This document shows positions 19,260 through 34,395 of a stretch of DNA of 64,000 nt, piece by piece; the first letter of the stretch is position 1; each line of letters opens with the position of its first letter. The translations under genes were made by a program, and so were the position numbers. The stretch is from Gonocerus acuteangulatus (Eukaryota > Arthropoda > Insecta > Hemiptera > Coreidae): the NCBI GenBank assembly GCA_946811695.1, contig OX328132.1:121452685-121516684 (forward strand), read 5' to 3'. Below the pieces are notes generated by a model that did not search any database, was not told the DNA's origin, and saw only the letters and a program-made list of their open reading frames with translations.

Positions 19260-22200
19260 ATTAAGCCAAATAAAAAAACAGCGCCCCCTAAAGGGCATAT
19301 AAATGTATAAGCATAATAAAAAAAAATGAATTAATTATGACCTACAAAGGCGTTAGTGTTAGAATTATAAGGAAACGTGCCTTAGATTTATAAGGACATT
19401 TGTAAATAGACAGGGTATGTTTACATGTCCATATGGGCATTAGCTACAAGTCTACAATGGTACAAGGAATATAACTATAAGAGTATTAACCAAAGATCTA
19501 AAAATGTATAAGCCTTATGTCTAAAACGACATTACTATTAGGAATAAAAATAACTAAATTTTAAGTCTATATGGGCATCTAATGTCGGTGTATAAGGGCA
19601 TAAGTTATAGGATTATAAGTGCATAAATTATATGTCTAATAGGGTATTAGTGATCGACGTAAAAGGGATTCAATCTTAAATTTATAAGGACATCTATTGC
19701 AGGCATACAAGGGCATTAGTAATAGGTTTATAAGGGCATATTTTATAGGTCTAATAGGATGTTAGTGATAGACGTGATAGGGACTCGATCTTATGTTTAT
19801 AAGGACATCTATTGTAGGCGTACAAGGTGCTTAGTTATTAAGGGCATCAATTATAGGACTAATAGGGCATTACTGATAAGTTTAGAAGGGCATCAATCAC
19901 CGGCTACAAAAGCAATGTAAACACTAATATTTTTGCCCCCCCCCCTGCATAAAATGTCCTGAATGTAAATATATCTCATTTGTACGTTTGTTTCTTTGTA
20001 TATCAGATAGTTGGGTTCCTTATTTCAGGCACTACTTATAAGAGCATTGGTTAGGTCTATATGGGGATTAGCTATGGATCTAAAAGGGCATTAGTTATAG
20101 GCTGAAAAGGGCATTAGTTATTGGCCGAAACGGGCATTAGTTAAAGGCCAAAAAGGGCATTAGTTATAGGCCGAAAAGGGCAGATTCAATAGCACCATAG
20201 GGGTATTAGCTATGGATCTAAAAGAGCATTAGTTATTGGTCCAGAAGGGCATTAGCTATAGGTCTATAACAGCAGAATTGATAGGACTATAAGGGTATTA
20301 GCTAAGGATCTAAAAGGGCATTGTATATAGGTCTGAAAAGGCATTAGTTATAGGTTTATAAGGGCATCTATATGTCTAATAGGGTATTAGCGATGGACGT
20401 AAAAGGGACTCGATCTTAAGTTTTTAGGAACATTTATTGTAAGGTACAAGGGGCTTAGTTATAGGGTTGATAAGAGCATCAATTATAGCCCTAATAGGGT
20501 ATTAGAGATAAGTTAACTAGGGCATCAATCACCGGCTACAAAGGCAATGATTATGGGGTTATTAGGGAATTAGTCTAAGAGATAGAAGAGCATTTGTTAT
20601 GGCAAAACAGGGTTTGTTTTCACGTCTATAAGGGCATCAATTATAGGTCTAATAGGGTATTAGTGATGGACGTTAAAGGGACTCGATCTTAAGTTTGTAA
20701 GGATATCTATTGTAGGCGTACAAGCGGCTTTGATATAGGTTTATACGGGCATCAAATATAGGTCTAATAGGGTATTATAGGTACGTTAACTAGGGCGTCA
20801 ATCACCGGCTACAAAGACAATGATTATGGGGATATTAGCGAATTAGTCTTAAGAGATGTAAGAGCATTTGTTATGGCAAAAAAGGGTTTGTTTTCACGTC
20901 TAAAAGGGCAATTTCTATAGGCCTATAACAGCATACGTAAGGGCATTACTTAGAGGTCTATAAAGTTATTCTTTATAGGTTTAATTGGGCATTAGTATAA
21001 GGCTGAAAAAGGTCTAAGGAGCATCAATTAACATCTTTAAAGGCAATAGTGATAAGGCAATAAGTGAATTAGCATTAGATTTTAAAGGGCATTTGCTATA
21101 ACTAAACCGAGTATGTTTATACATCTATAAGGGCATTAGCTTTAAGTCAATAACAAAATAATTGATAGGACTAGCGTTATAAAAAAAAAAACTTTGCGTG
21201 TGCTTGCCAATTATTATATTATCTTGAATATTTAAATACTTACGGTATGACAGTCAAATGTCTTCCTCAATATACTGCCCAATATCAGTTTTTAACCTCT
21301 TGAAATCGGTGAATCTAAATATAAACTTTGAATATGAATTTTTGTTTGGGTAATGAATTCATTGAATAGTGATATAATAAAAGCATATGTATTTTATTTT
21401 AATTCTTACCTAACCTTATTTAAGAAAGATAAAAACCCTAATATTTTTTCCCTCGTGCGTAAGACTCCCTGAATGTAAATATATCACTTTTGTACGTTTG
21501 TTATTATGTATGTCCGATAGTAGTATTCCTTATTTCCTTAACTTAAAAGAGCATTAGTTAGGACCATAGGGGTTTTATCTATGGATCTAAAAGGGCATTA
21601 CATATAGGTCAAAATGGGCATTAGTTGTAGGTCCATAAGGGCATTAGCTATAGGTCTATAGCGGCAAAATTGGTGGGACTCTAGGGGTATTCGCTATGGA
21701 CCTAAAAGGGCATTTCGGATTGGTCTATTAGGGCATTAGTTATAGGCAGAAAAGGGCATTAGCTATAGGTCTATAAAGATAGGGGTATTAGCTAAGGATC
21801 AAAAAGGGCATTAGTTATAGGCCGAAATGGGCATTAGTTATAGGCCGAAATGGGCATTAGTTATAGGCCAAAAAGTGCATTAGTTATAGGGCAAAACAGG
21901 CATTAGTTAAAGGCTAAAAAGGGCATTAGTTATAGACCGGTCTATAACGGTAGAATTGATAAGACCATCGGGGTATTAGCTATGAATCTAAAAGGGCTTT
22001 GCATATAGGTCTAAACGGGCATCTATATGTCTAATAGGGAATTAGTGATGGGCTTAAAAGGGACTCGATATTAAGTTTTAATGAACATCTAATGTAGGCG
22101 TACAAGGGGCTTAGTTATAGAAACATATGGGCATCAATTATAGGTCTAAAAGTGTATTAGTGATGGACGTAAAAGTGACTCGATCTTAAGTTTATAAGAA

Positions 22201-25200
22201 TATCTATTTTAGGGGCACAAGCGGCTTTGTTATAGGTTTATAAGGGTATTTGCTATGGATCTAAAAGGGCATTTCGTATTGGTCTATTAGAGTATTAGTT
22301 ATTGGCCGAAAAGGGCATTAGTTATACGCCGAAAAGGGCATAAGCTATAAGTCTATAATGACAGAATTGAGACGACCATAGGGGTATAAGCTGTGGATAT
22401 CCCTCTTGACAAAGGTCTAAAAGGGCATCACTTAGAGGTCTCTATGGTTATTATTAATAGGTTTAAATGGGCATTAATATAAGGCCGAGAAAGGTCTAAG
22501 GGGCATTAATTAACATCTACAAAGGCAATAAAGATAGGGCAATGAGTAAATTTGATTAAGCTTTTTAAGGGCATTTGCTATAACAAAACCGAGTATATTT
22601 ATACATCAATATGGGCATTAGCTTTAGGTCAATAATAAAATAATTGATAGGACTAACGTTATAAACGTAAACTTTGTGTGTGCTCTCCGATTATTATATT
22701 TTCTTGTATATTTAAATATTTACGGTATGACAGTCAGATGTCTTCCTGAATATACTGCCCAATACCAGTTTAATTTAAATAAAAACTTTGAATATGAATT
22801 TTGGTTTGGGTAATGAATTCATTCAATAGTGATATAATAAAAGCATATGTTTTTTAATTTAATTCTTACCTAACCTTATTTAATAAAGATAAAAACACTC
22901 ATTTTTTTCTCCTTGTGCGTAACACTCCCGGAATATGAATATATCACTTTCGTACGTTTGTTTCGATGTATGTCAGATAGTAATATACCTTATTTGAGGC
23001 ATAACTTAACATATAAGAGCATTAGTTAGGGTCATAGGGGCATTAGCTATGGATCTAATAGGGCATTACATGTACGTCATAAAGGGCATTAGTTATAGGT
23101 CCATAAGAGCATTAGCTATAGGTCTAAAACGGCAAAATTGGTAGGACTATAGGGGTATTCGCTATGCATATAAAAGGGCATTTCGTATTGGTCTATTAGA
23201 GCATTATTTATTGGCCGAAAAGGGCATTAGTAATAGGCCGAAATGGGCACTAGTTATAGGCCGAAATGTGCATTAGTTATAGGCCGAAAAGGGCATTAGC
23301 TACAGGTCTATCATGGCAGAATTGATAGGACCATAAGGGTATTAGCGAGGGATCTAAAACGGCATTGCATATAGGTCTTAAGGGGGATTAGGTAAAGATT
23401 CATATGGGCATCCTATGTCTAATAGGGTATTAGTGATGGACGTAAAAGAGACTCGATCTTAAGTTTATAAGGATATCTATTTTAGGGGCAAAAGCGGCTT
23501 TGTTATAGGTTTATAAGGGCATCAATTATAGGTCTAAGAGGGTGGTTGTGATAGACTTAAAAGGGACTCGATCTTAAATTTATAAGGATATCTATTGTAG
23601 GGGTACAAGCTGCTTCTTTATAGGTTTATAAGGCATTAATAATAGGTCTAATAATTTATTAATGATAAGTTAACTAGGGCGTCAATCACCAGCTACAAAG
23701 GCAATGATTTTGGGGATATAAGGGAATACGTCTAAGAGATAGAAGAGCATTTGTTATGGCAAAACAGGGTATGTTTTCACATCTAAATGGGTATTCGCTA
23801 TAGGCCTATAACAGCATACGTCATAGGCCTATGAGAGCATTAGCCAAAGATCTAAAAGGGCATTACTTAGAGGTATATATGGTTATTATTAATAGGTTTA
23901 AATGGGAATTACTATAAAAGGCCGAAAAAGGTCTAAGGGGTATTAATTAACATCTACAAAGGCAATAAAGATAGGGCAATGAGTAAATTAGATTAAGCCT
24001 TTTAAGGGCATTTGCTATAACAAAACCGAGTATATTTATACATCCATTTGGGCATTAGCTTTAGGTCAATATAGAAATAATTGATAGGACTAACGTTATA
24101 AACGTAAATATTGTGTGTGCTTGCTGATTATTATATTATCTTGTATATTTAAATACTTACGGTATGACAGTCAGATGTCTTCCTTAATATACTGCCCAAT
24201 ATCAGTTTAAGTTAAATAAAAACTTTGAATATGAATTTTGGTTTGGGTAATGAATTCATTGAATAGTGATATAATAACAGCATAGGTTTTATATTTATTT
24301 ATTACCTAACCTTATTTAATAAAGATAAAAACACTAATTTTTTTCTCCTTGTGCGTAACACTCCCTGAATATAAATATATCACTTTCGTACGTTTGTTTC
24401 GATGTATGTCAGATAGTAATATTCCTTATTTGAGGTATAACTTAACTTATAGGAGTATTAATTAGGGTCATAGGGGCATTAGCTATGGATCTAAAAGTGC
24501 ATTACATATATGTCATAAAGGGCATTAGTTATAGGTCCATAAGAGCATTAGCTATAGGTCTAAAACGGCAAAATTGGTAGGACTATAGGGGTATTTGCTA
24601 TGGATATAAAAGGGCATTTCGTATTGGTCTATTAGAGCATTATTTATTGGCCGAAAAGGGCATTAGTTATAGGCTGAAAAGGGCATAAGCTATAGGTCTA
24701 TTACGATAGAATTGAGAGGACCATGGGTGTATTAGCTATTGATCTAAAAAGGCATTAGGTATAGGTCCAGAAGGGCATTAGCTATAGGTCAATAACAAAA
24801 GAATTCATTGGACTATAGGGGTAATAGCTACGGATCAAAAAGGGCATTAGTAATAGGCCGAAATGGGCACTAGTTATAGGCCGAAATGTGCATTAGTTAT
24901 AGGCCGAAAAGGGCATTAGCTACAGGTCTAACATGGCAGAATTGAAAGGACCATAAGGGTATTAGGGAGGGATTTAAAAAGGCATTGCATATAGGTCAAA
25001 AGGGGCATTAGGTATAGATTTATATGGGCATCCCATGTCTAATAGGGTATCAGTGATGGACGTAAAAGAGACTCGATCTTAAGTTTATAAGGATATCTAT
25101 TTTAGGGGCACAAGTGGCTTTGTTATAGGTTTATAAGGGCATCAATTATAGGTCTAATAGGGTAGTGGTGATGGACTTAAAAGGGACTCGATCTTAATTT

Positions 25201-28200
25201 TATAAGAATATCTATTGCAGGGGTACAAGCTGCTTCTTTATAGGTTTATAAGGCATTAATTATAGGTCTAATAATGTATTAATGATAAGTTAACTAGGAC
25301 GTCAATCACCTGCTACAAAGGCAATGATTTTGGGGATATAAGGGAATACGTCTAAGAGATAGAAGAGCATTCGTTATGGCAAAACAGGGTTTGTTTTCAC
25401 GTCTAAATGGGTATTCGCTATAGGCCTATAACAGCATACGTCATAGGACTATAAGAGCATTAGCCAAAGATCTAAAAGGGCATTACTTAGAGGTCTATAT
25501 GGTTATTATTAATAGGTTTAAATGGGAATTACTATAAAAGGCCGAAAAAGGTCTAAGGGGCATTAATTAACATCTACAAAGGCAATAAAGATAGGGCAAT
25601 GAGTAAATTAGATTAAGCTTTTTAAGGACATTTGCTATAACAAAACCGAGTATATTTATACATCAATATGGGCATTAGCTTTAGGTCAATATAGAAATAA
25701 TTGATAGGACTAACGTTATAAACGTAAATATTGTGTGTGCTTGCCGATTATTATATTATCTTGTATATTTAAATACTTACGGTATGACAGTCAGATATCT
25801 TCCTTAATATACTGCCCAATATCAGTTTAATTTAAATAAAAACTTTCAATGTGAATTTTGGTTTGGGTAATGAATTCATTGAATTGTGAAATAATAAAAG
25901 CATATGTTTTTTATTTTAATTCTTACCTAACCTTATTTAATAAAGATAAAAACACTAATTTTTTTATCCTTGTGCGTAACACTCCCGGAAAATAAATATA
26001 TCACTTTCGTACGTTTGTTTCGATGTATGTCATATAGTAATATTCCTTATTTGAGGCATAACTTAACTTATAAGAGCATAAGTTCGGGTCATAGGGGCAT
26101 TAGCTATGGATCTAAAAGGGCATTACATATACGTCATAAAGGGCATTAGTTATAGGTCCATGAGAGCATTAGCTATAGGTCTAAAACGGCAAAATTGGTA
26201 GGACTATAGGGATATTCGCTATGGATATAAAATGGCATTTCGTATTGGTCTATTAGAGAATTAGTTATTGGCCGAAAAGGGCATTAGTTATAGGCCGAAA
26301 CGGGCATAAGCTATAGGTCTATTACGATAGAATTGAGAGGACCATGGGTGTATTAGCTATGGATCTAAAAAGGCATTAGGTATAGGTCCAGAAGGGCATT
26401 AGCTATAGGTCAATAACATCAGAATTAATTGGACTATAGGGGTAATAGCTATGGATCAAAAAGGGCATTAGTAATAGGCCGAAATGGGCACTAGTTATAG
26501 GCGGAAATGTGCATTAGTTATAGGCCGAAAAGGGCATTAGCTATTGGTTTATCATGGCAGAATTGATAGGACCATAAGGGTATTAGCGAGGGATCTAAAA
26601 GGGCTTTGTATATAGGTCTAAAGGGGCATTAGGTATAGATTTATATGGGCATCCTATGTCTAATAGGGGCATTAGCTATGGATCTAAAAGGGCATTACAT
26701 GTACGTCATAAAGGGCATTAGTTATAGGTCCATAAGAGCATTAGCTATAGGTCTAAAACGGGAAAATAGGTAGGACTATATGGGTGTTCGCTATGGATAT
26801 AAAAGGGCATTTCGTATTGGTCTATTAGAGCATTAGTTGTTGGCCAAAAAGGGCATTGGATATAGGCCGAAAAGGGCATAAGCTATAGGTCTATTACGAT
26901 AGAATTGAGAGGACCATGGGTGTATTAGCTATGGATCTAAAAAGGCATTAGGTATTGATGCAGAAGGGCATTAGCTATAGGTCAATAATTACAGAATTCA
27001 TTGGACTATAGGGGTAATAGCTATGGATCAAAAAAGGCATTAGTAATAGGCCGAAATGGGTACTAGTTATAGGCCGAAATGGGCATTAGTTATAGGCCAA
27101 AAAGGGCATTAGCTATAGGTCTAAAGGGGCATTATGTATAGATTTATATGGGCATCCTATGTCTAAGAGGGTATTAGTGATGGACGTAAAAGAGACTCGA
27201 TCTTAAGTTTATAAGGATATCTATTTTAGGGGCACAAGCGGCGTTGTTATAGGTTTATAAGGGCATCAATTATAGGTCTAATAGGGTAGTGGTGATGGAC
27301 TTAAAAGGGACTCGATCTTAATTTTATAAGAATATCTATTGCAGGGGAACAAGTTGCTTCTTTAAAGGTTTATAAGGCATTAATTATAGGTCTAAGAATG
27401 TATTAATGATAAGTTAACTAGGGCGTCAATAGCAATGATTTTGGGAATATAAGGGAATACGTCTAAGAGATAGAAGAGCATTTGTTATGGCAAAACAGGG
27501 TTTGTTTTCACGTCTAAATGGGTATTCGCTATAGGCCTATAACAGCATAAGTCATAGGACTATATGAGCATTAGCCAAAGATCTAAAAGGGCATTACATA
27601 GAGGTCTATATGGTTATTATTAATAGGGTTAAATGGGCAATACTATAAAAGGCCGAAAAAGGTCTAAGGGGCATTAATTAACATCTACAAAGGCAATAAA
27701 GATAGGGCAATGAGTAAATTAGATTAAGCTTTTTAAGGGCATTTGCTATAACAAAACCGAGTATATTTATACATCCATTTGGGCATTAGATTTAGGTCAA
27801 TAATGAAATAATTGATAGGACTAACGTTATAAATGTAAATTTTGTGTGTGCTTGCCGATTATTATATTATCTTGTATATTTAAATACTTACGGTATGACA
27901 GTCAGATATCTTCCTGAATATACTGCCCAATATCAGTTTTCAACCTCTTGATATCGACAAATCTAAATAAAAACTTTGAATATGAATTTTGGTTTGGGTA
28001 ATGAATTCATTCAATAGTGATATAATAAAAGCATATGTTTTTTATTTTAATTCTTACCTAACCTTATTTAATAAAGATAAAAACACTCATTTTCTTCTCC
28101 TTGTGCGTAACACTCCCGGAATATAAATATATCACTTTCGTACGTTTGTTTCGATGTATGTCAGATAGTAGTATTCCTTATTTGAGGCATAACTTAACTT

Positions 28201-29350
28201 ATAAGAGCATTTGTTAGGGTCATAGGGGTATTAGCTATGGATCTAAAAGGGCATTATATATAGGTCATAAAGGGCATTAGTTATAGGTCCATAAGAGCAT
28301 TAGCTATAGGTCTAAAACGGCAAAATTGGTAGGACTATAGGGGTATTCGCTATGGATATAAAAGGGCATTTTGTATTGGTCTATTAGAGCATTAGTTATT
28401 GGCCGAAAAGGGCATTAGTTATAGGCCGAAAAGGGCATAAGCTATAGGTCAATTACGATAGAATTGAGAGGACCATGGGCATTGCATATAGGTCTAAAGG
28501 GGCATTAGGTATAGATTTATATGGGCATCCTATGACTAATAGGGTATTAGTGATGGACGTAAAAGAGACTCGATCTTAAGTTTATAAGGATATCTATTTT
28601 AGGGGCACAAGCGGCTTTGTTATAGGTTTATAATGGCATAAATTATAGGTCTAATAGGGTAGTGGTGATGAAGTTAAAAGGGTTTCGATCTTAATTTTAT
28701 AAGGATATCTATTGCAGGGGTACAAGCGGCTTCTTTATAGGTTTATAAGGCATTAATTATAGGTCTAATAATGTATTAATGATAAGTTAACTAGGGCGTC
28801 AATCACCGGCTACAAAGGCAATGATTATGGGGATATAAGGGAATACGTCTAAGAGATAGAAGAGCATTTTTTATGGCAAAACAGGGTTTGTTTTTCGTCT
28901 AAATGGGTATTCGCTATAGGCCTATAACGGCATACCTATTAGGACAATAAGGGCATTAGCCAAAGGTCTAAAAGAGCATTACTTAGAGGTCTATAAGGTT
29001 ATTATTTATAGATTTAAATGGGCATTAGTATAAGGCCGAAAAAGGTCTAAGGGGCATCAATTAACGTCTACAAATACAATAGTGATAGGGCAATAAGCAA
29101 ATTAGCCTTAGAATTTTAAAAGCATTTGCTATAAAGAAACGGAGTATGTTTATAAATCTATAAGGGCATTAGCTTTAGGTCAATAACGAAATAATTGATA
29201 GGACTAACATTATAAAGAAAATTTTGCGTGTGCTTGCCACATAGTATATTATCTTGTATATGTAAATACTTACGGTATGACAGTCAGATGTCTTCCTCAA
29301 TATACTGCCCAATATCAGTTTTCAACCTCTTGAAATCGATGAATCTAAAT
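19260..29350. repeat. 10-kb higher-order minisatellite array (GGGCATTAGYTATAGG units)
   Basis: Hundreds of diverged copies of a unit of about 20-35 bp with the core GGGCATTAGTTATAGG (variants GGGCATTAGCTATAGGTC and GGGTATTAGTGATGGACG). Blocks of this minisatellite alternate with a conserved ~350-bp unique spacer found at about 21170-21545, 22660-23010, 24095-24455, 25720-26065, 27825-28195 and (partial) 29210-29350 and 19925-20040. The higher-order period is therefore about 1.4-1.6 kb, with one unit of 2.1 kb enlarged by an internal duplication near 26660. Unit order within blocks is conserved between neighbouring higher-order units, so amplification was of the whole composite. No coding capacity. 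Confidence 0.9.
21170..21545. repeat. Representative unique spacer of the higher-order repeat
   Basis: Contains TACGGTATGACAGTCA, TATACTGCCCAATATCAG, TTCTTACCTAACCTTATTTA and TATCACTTTTGTACGTTTGT in this order. The same order recurs in every higher-order unit, and once outside the array at 34550-34745. Confidence 0.85.
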
Positions 29351-29470
29351 AAAAGTCCGACTTGCAGGAACTGCAGCATCTTAGCTCGGTTCCGTTCTTA
29401 TCCCTAGACTCATTTAGAATGATTAAAATAGAAGCTGTTATTATTTTGGGTCCACATTTCTAGAAAGGTC
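29351..29470. repeat. Right junction of the minisatellite array, shared with 34946-35045
   Basis: AAAGTCCGACTTGCAGGAAC then CATCTTAGCTCGGTTCCGTT and ATTAAAATAGAAGC recur at 34946-35045 in the same order. Both mark where the minisatellite-bearing sequence ends, with a reversed copy of the GCGCTAA/TTAGCGC hairpin stem. Confidence 0.65.
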
Positions 29471-29559
29471 TATATTTACGATCTTACCTGGATGGGTCGG
29501 CTAACCCTCCCTAGGAAGGACCTCGCTAGGCTGTTGAAAAGATATCTTGGAAATCCATA

Positions 29560-30330
29560 TCTCTAACATTAAATTGTTTTTCTTATTTTCTTAACCTGAT
29601 TTATTATTAAATACATTATCCAACTATAAGCAATTAAAAAATAACAAGGAATAAAAAGAGACAAAAAGAACAGTTCAAATAAGCGAAATGAATTACTTTA
29701 AAGTTTTAAGCACTTATTTCTCCGATTGACATTGCCTAATCAAAACTTTTATAAGACCCTTTTTTGTAGAGCATTTAGTAAGCTTTCTAATGGTATTCTT
29801 CCATTTACCAAGATTCTCAACCTTTTTCGAGATAATAAGGAAAGTATACAAAGTTACCAAAACTTTTTATGTCTGTTAATAAAATATTTTATTCTAATCC
29901 TTCCTTAACTCCAAACGCAACCAAAATGTCATCATATTAGTTTTAATGAAAGTAGAACAGCAGAAAATGTTTCAACTGAATCCCATGATTCTAAGTACCC
30001 AAACCAAAAACGGTATTCAAAAACTATTTTTCCAATTTTCTCGAAAACAGTTAAAGCTATCGCCTTAAAAATGGTTGCCTTCGTTTTCCTAGACCAAGAA
30101 GCCTAAAAAACGAGTACTTACAAGATTATGAACTCAAAAACGTAAGCGTTACGATTTTTTTTGCACGAATTTCCCCCCAAACACCATCTTCCAGTGGGCG
30201 GATTCTGCTGGTTAACAAACTTGACCTTTCAAATTAGACGAAAGATTTTTGTACCAAATTTCATCAAAATCGGACCATTTGTCTTCGACCTAGAGAGCGA
30301 ACAGACAAATATATATATGTATATATATAT
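29560..30330 (+). repeat. Dispersed ~1-kb repeat with TTTCATCAAAATCGG tail and (TA)n, copy 1
   Basis: Runs from TTATCCAACTATAAGCAATT through AAGCACTTATTTCTCCGATT, TTTCAACTGAATCCCATGAT and CTTCCAGTGGGCGGATT to ACCAAATTTCATCAAAATCG, GAACAGACAAATATATAT. Copies 2-5 lie at 33240-34395, 35220-35650 (partial), 35740-36625 and 37250-38340; a reversed fragment lies at about 58330-58570. The tail motif is common at the ends of non-autonomous insect repeats. Small open frames in it are chance. Confidence 0.8.
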
Positions 30331-31629
<1,299 letters not shown>

Positions 31630-31934
31630 ATTGAGTAGAATCCCCTGCATAATAAATCCTATACAAAAATATGCATAATAAAACAGAAGGATCAAGATCA
31701 AGACTTCATGATTGAGTAGAATACCTAATAAAGCCATCTAGTGGATACAGGAGGATCAAGAAGAAGTATTCAAGACTGTTGGTCAATATAATTAAAGTAA
31801 AAAATAGAGTTCTCTGTAAAAGGTTTAATGAGTTCTATTAAATACATATTTTCCAATTTAGTTATAATTTTAACTATTGGAATTATTATCCAAAGATTCA
31901 TATAATTACTCAACAATAGATTCTAATTTGAAGC

Positions 31935-32062
31935 ACAGCTATTTTCGATATCTACCTGTTCTAAAACGTGAAATCATTTTTTAGGCACATCGGATGACGT
32001 CATTGGGTCGACGTCAGAAGCGTGTTTCCTATCTGTGGAGTGAAGTAGGAAACGAGTTAAAA
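31935..32062 (+). repeat. Diverged terminal segment of the dispersed repeat with hairpin
   Basis: GCTATTTTCGATATCTACCT then TTCTAAAACGTGAAAT parallels GTTATTTTCGGTCTCTAGGG then TTCTGAAACGCGAAAT at 36640. It ends with stem GTTTCCTA (32024-32031) pairing with TAGGAAAC (32046-32053), then GAGTTAAAA. The stem sequence differs from the 34.5/36.7-kb copies but still pairs. Confidence 0.6.
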
Positions 32063-32119
32063 ACATCAACCAATTAAAATGTGAGGTAAAGAGAGGGAAA
32101 ATGCCGTTCGTGGTGGTAG

Positions 32120-33131
32120 AAAATCATCACAAGGCATTTTGCTCAGAAATCTCCGAAATATTGTTACTAATTTTACGTATCCTATTTTATTGCCAAATAG
32201 ATTTATATTCTACAATCAATAAAAAAAAACTAATAGAAATAAAAACTAAGGGGAGCAGATGAAAATAGGGAATACCAAGAACAATTCTAAAAAACGAAAT
32301 CAATGCCAGTACTGTAATCTAGATATTCATACAGCATCTTTGAATTCTAAAAAACAAAATATTCCTTCTAATTATACGTATCCTGTTTACTGAAAAATAC
32401 ATTTGACTGCTATAAGCAATTACAAAATTAACGAGCAGTGAAAAAAAAACGGTCGGAAACCCACAAATAGATGCGTTTATTTAAACGGATCTATCTGTGG
32501 GTTTCCTCCTTATTTCTCCTAATATGACCATCCCATCAAAAATTTCCCCAAAACATTTTTTGTAGAGAATTTAGTAAGCTTTCAAACTGTTACATTTTAC
32601 TTACCATGATTTCCTAACCGTTTTCAAGATATTAAGGAACATATACGAAGGGGGCCTAATACGAGTAGATATTCATACGGCATCTGAGAATCCCAAGTTT
32701 CCGTAAAAACAAAATATTGTTTCTAATTATCCGTATCATGTTGTATTCACAAATACATTTGATTAATACAAGCAATCACAAAAATAATGAGCAGTGAAAA
32801 AAAAATTGCAGGAAACAAATACATCCGTTTAAAAAAAATGAAACTAACTAACTATGTTTTAAGCACTTATTTCTCCTAATATGACCATCCGATCAAAAAT
32901 TTCTTCAAAACATTTTTTGTAGAGAATTTAGTATGCTTTCGAACTGTTACATTTCCCTTTCCACGATTTCCAAACCGTTTTCGAGATATTAATGAAAGTA
33001 TACGAAGGGGGCCTAATAGATATTCATACACCATCTGAGAATCCCAAGATTCCGCAAAAATAAAATATTGTTTCTAATTATACGTATCCTGTTTTATTGG
33101 CAAATACATTTGACTATTATAAGCAATTGCA
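32120..33131 (+). repeat. Tandem ~355-bp repeats, subfamily of the dispersed repeat
   Basis: CTAATTATACGTATCCTGTT recurs at about 32370, 32720 (variant) and 33077, each followed by an ATACATTTGAYT segment and, further on, TTTCTCCTAATATGACCATC and TTTTTTGTAGAGAATTTAGT. The spacing is about 350-357 bp. A fourth diverged start is at about 32162. Confidence 0.75.
32455..32506. repeat. Inverted repeat, 18-bp arms
   Basis: GGAAACCCACAAATAGAT is followed 16 bases later by ATCTATCTGTGGGTTTCC, an inverted copy with one mismatch. It lies inside one unit of the 355-bp tandem repeat and is not seen in the other units. Confidence 0.75.
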
Positions 33132-33212
33132 AACACTAGGGAATATGCCAAAGAACTCGGAGTAGGAGCCTCGACAGTTTCAAGACATTTGAAGGAAATC
33201 TGCAAATCCTAA
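33132..33212 (+). pseudogene. Short mariner-transposase helix-turn-helix fragment
   Basis: Reads NTREYAKELGVGASTVSRHL then KEICKS and a stop. REYAKELGV.ASTVSRHLK matches the second helix-turn-helix of mariner transposases (REIAEELGVSHSTVxRHL). Only about 25 codons survive, embedded between the 355-bp tandem block and the next dispersed repeat. Confidence 0.6.
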
Positions 33213-33239
33213 ACTGACATTTGATACGGTAGAGCCTGA

Positions 33240-34326
33240 TATATTTCTAACAATGAGTTGTTTTTCTTATTTTAATTGATCTGTTTTATTTTCAAATACA
33301 TTATCCAACTTTAAGCAATTAAAAAATAACAAGGAATAAAAACAGACAAAAAAATTCCATTCGAATAAACAAAATCAATTACTTCAATGTTTAAGCACTT
33401 ATTTCTCCGATTGAAATTGCTTATTGAAAACTTTCTTCAGAACCTTTTTTTGTAGACCATTTAGTAAGCTTTTGAATGGTAACCTTTCGCTTCCTAACAT
33501 TTTCAACCGTTTTCAAGATATTAATGAAAATATACGAAATTACCAAAACTTTTCATTATTTCTAGCAACAGAAAATTGGTCTCATTTTACCTATCCTGTT
33601 TTACACACAAATACATTTTCCTAACATAAGAAATTAGAAAAATAAAAAGCAATAAAAAACTAAGGGAAAGAGACAAAAAGAACGACAAAAACCCGTTCAT
33701 AAGAACTAAACAGATGTATTTGAAGTTTTAAGCACTTATATCTTCGATTGGCATCGCTTAATCAAAAATTGTTTCAGAATCTTTTTTTTAGATAATTTAG
33801 AAAGCTTCCAAATAGTTTCTATTCACTTATCAAAATTTCCCAACCGTGTTCGAGATATTAATGAATGTATATGAAGTTCCCAAAACTTTTCATGTCTGTT
33901 CATAAAATATTTAGTTCTAACCCTTCCTTATCTCCAAACGTAACGAAAAGTTTAACATATTAGTTTTGATGAAATTCAAACATGCAAAAAATGTTTCAAC
34001 TGAATCCCATGATTCTAAGTAACCAAACCAAAAACTTGATTTAACAAATTTTTTCCGATTTTCTCAAAAACGGTTAAAGCTATCGCCTTAAAAATGGTTT
34101 CATTCGTTTTACTAGCCCAAGAAGCCTATAAAACGAGTACTTACAAGCATATGAACTCAAAAACGTAAGCATTACTATTTTATTTGCGCGAATTTCGCCC
34201 CAAACGCCATCTTCCAGTGGGCGGATTTTGCGGGTTAACGAACTTGACCTTTCAAATTGGGCGACGTATTTTTGTACCAAATTTATCAAAATTGGACCAT
34301 TAGGGACGCCAGAAATCCGCGAACAG

Positions 34327-34395
<69 letters not shown>
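33240..34395 (+). repeat. Dispersed ~1-kb repeat, copy 2, with (TA)n at 34330-34393
   Basis: Nearly identical to copy 5 (37250-38340) over about 1 kb: the chance open frames at 33424 and 37396 encode the same 66 residues except one (N/H). The offset is constant at about 3972 bp, so this is a recent segmental duplication. Ends in (TA)n after GAACAGACAAATATAT. Confidence 0.85.

Noticed and set aside
19260..29350. CRISPR-like array of repeats and spacers
   Set aside because: The repeats diverge strongly, the intervals are not unique spacers of fixed length, and the window is eukaryotic; it is a minisatellite.
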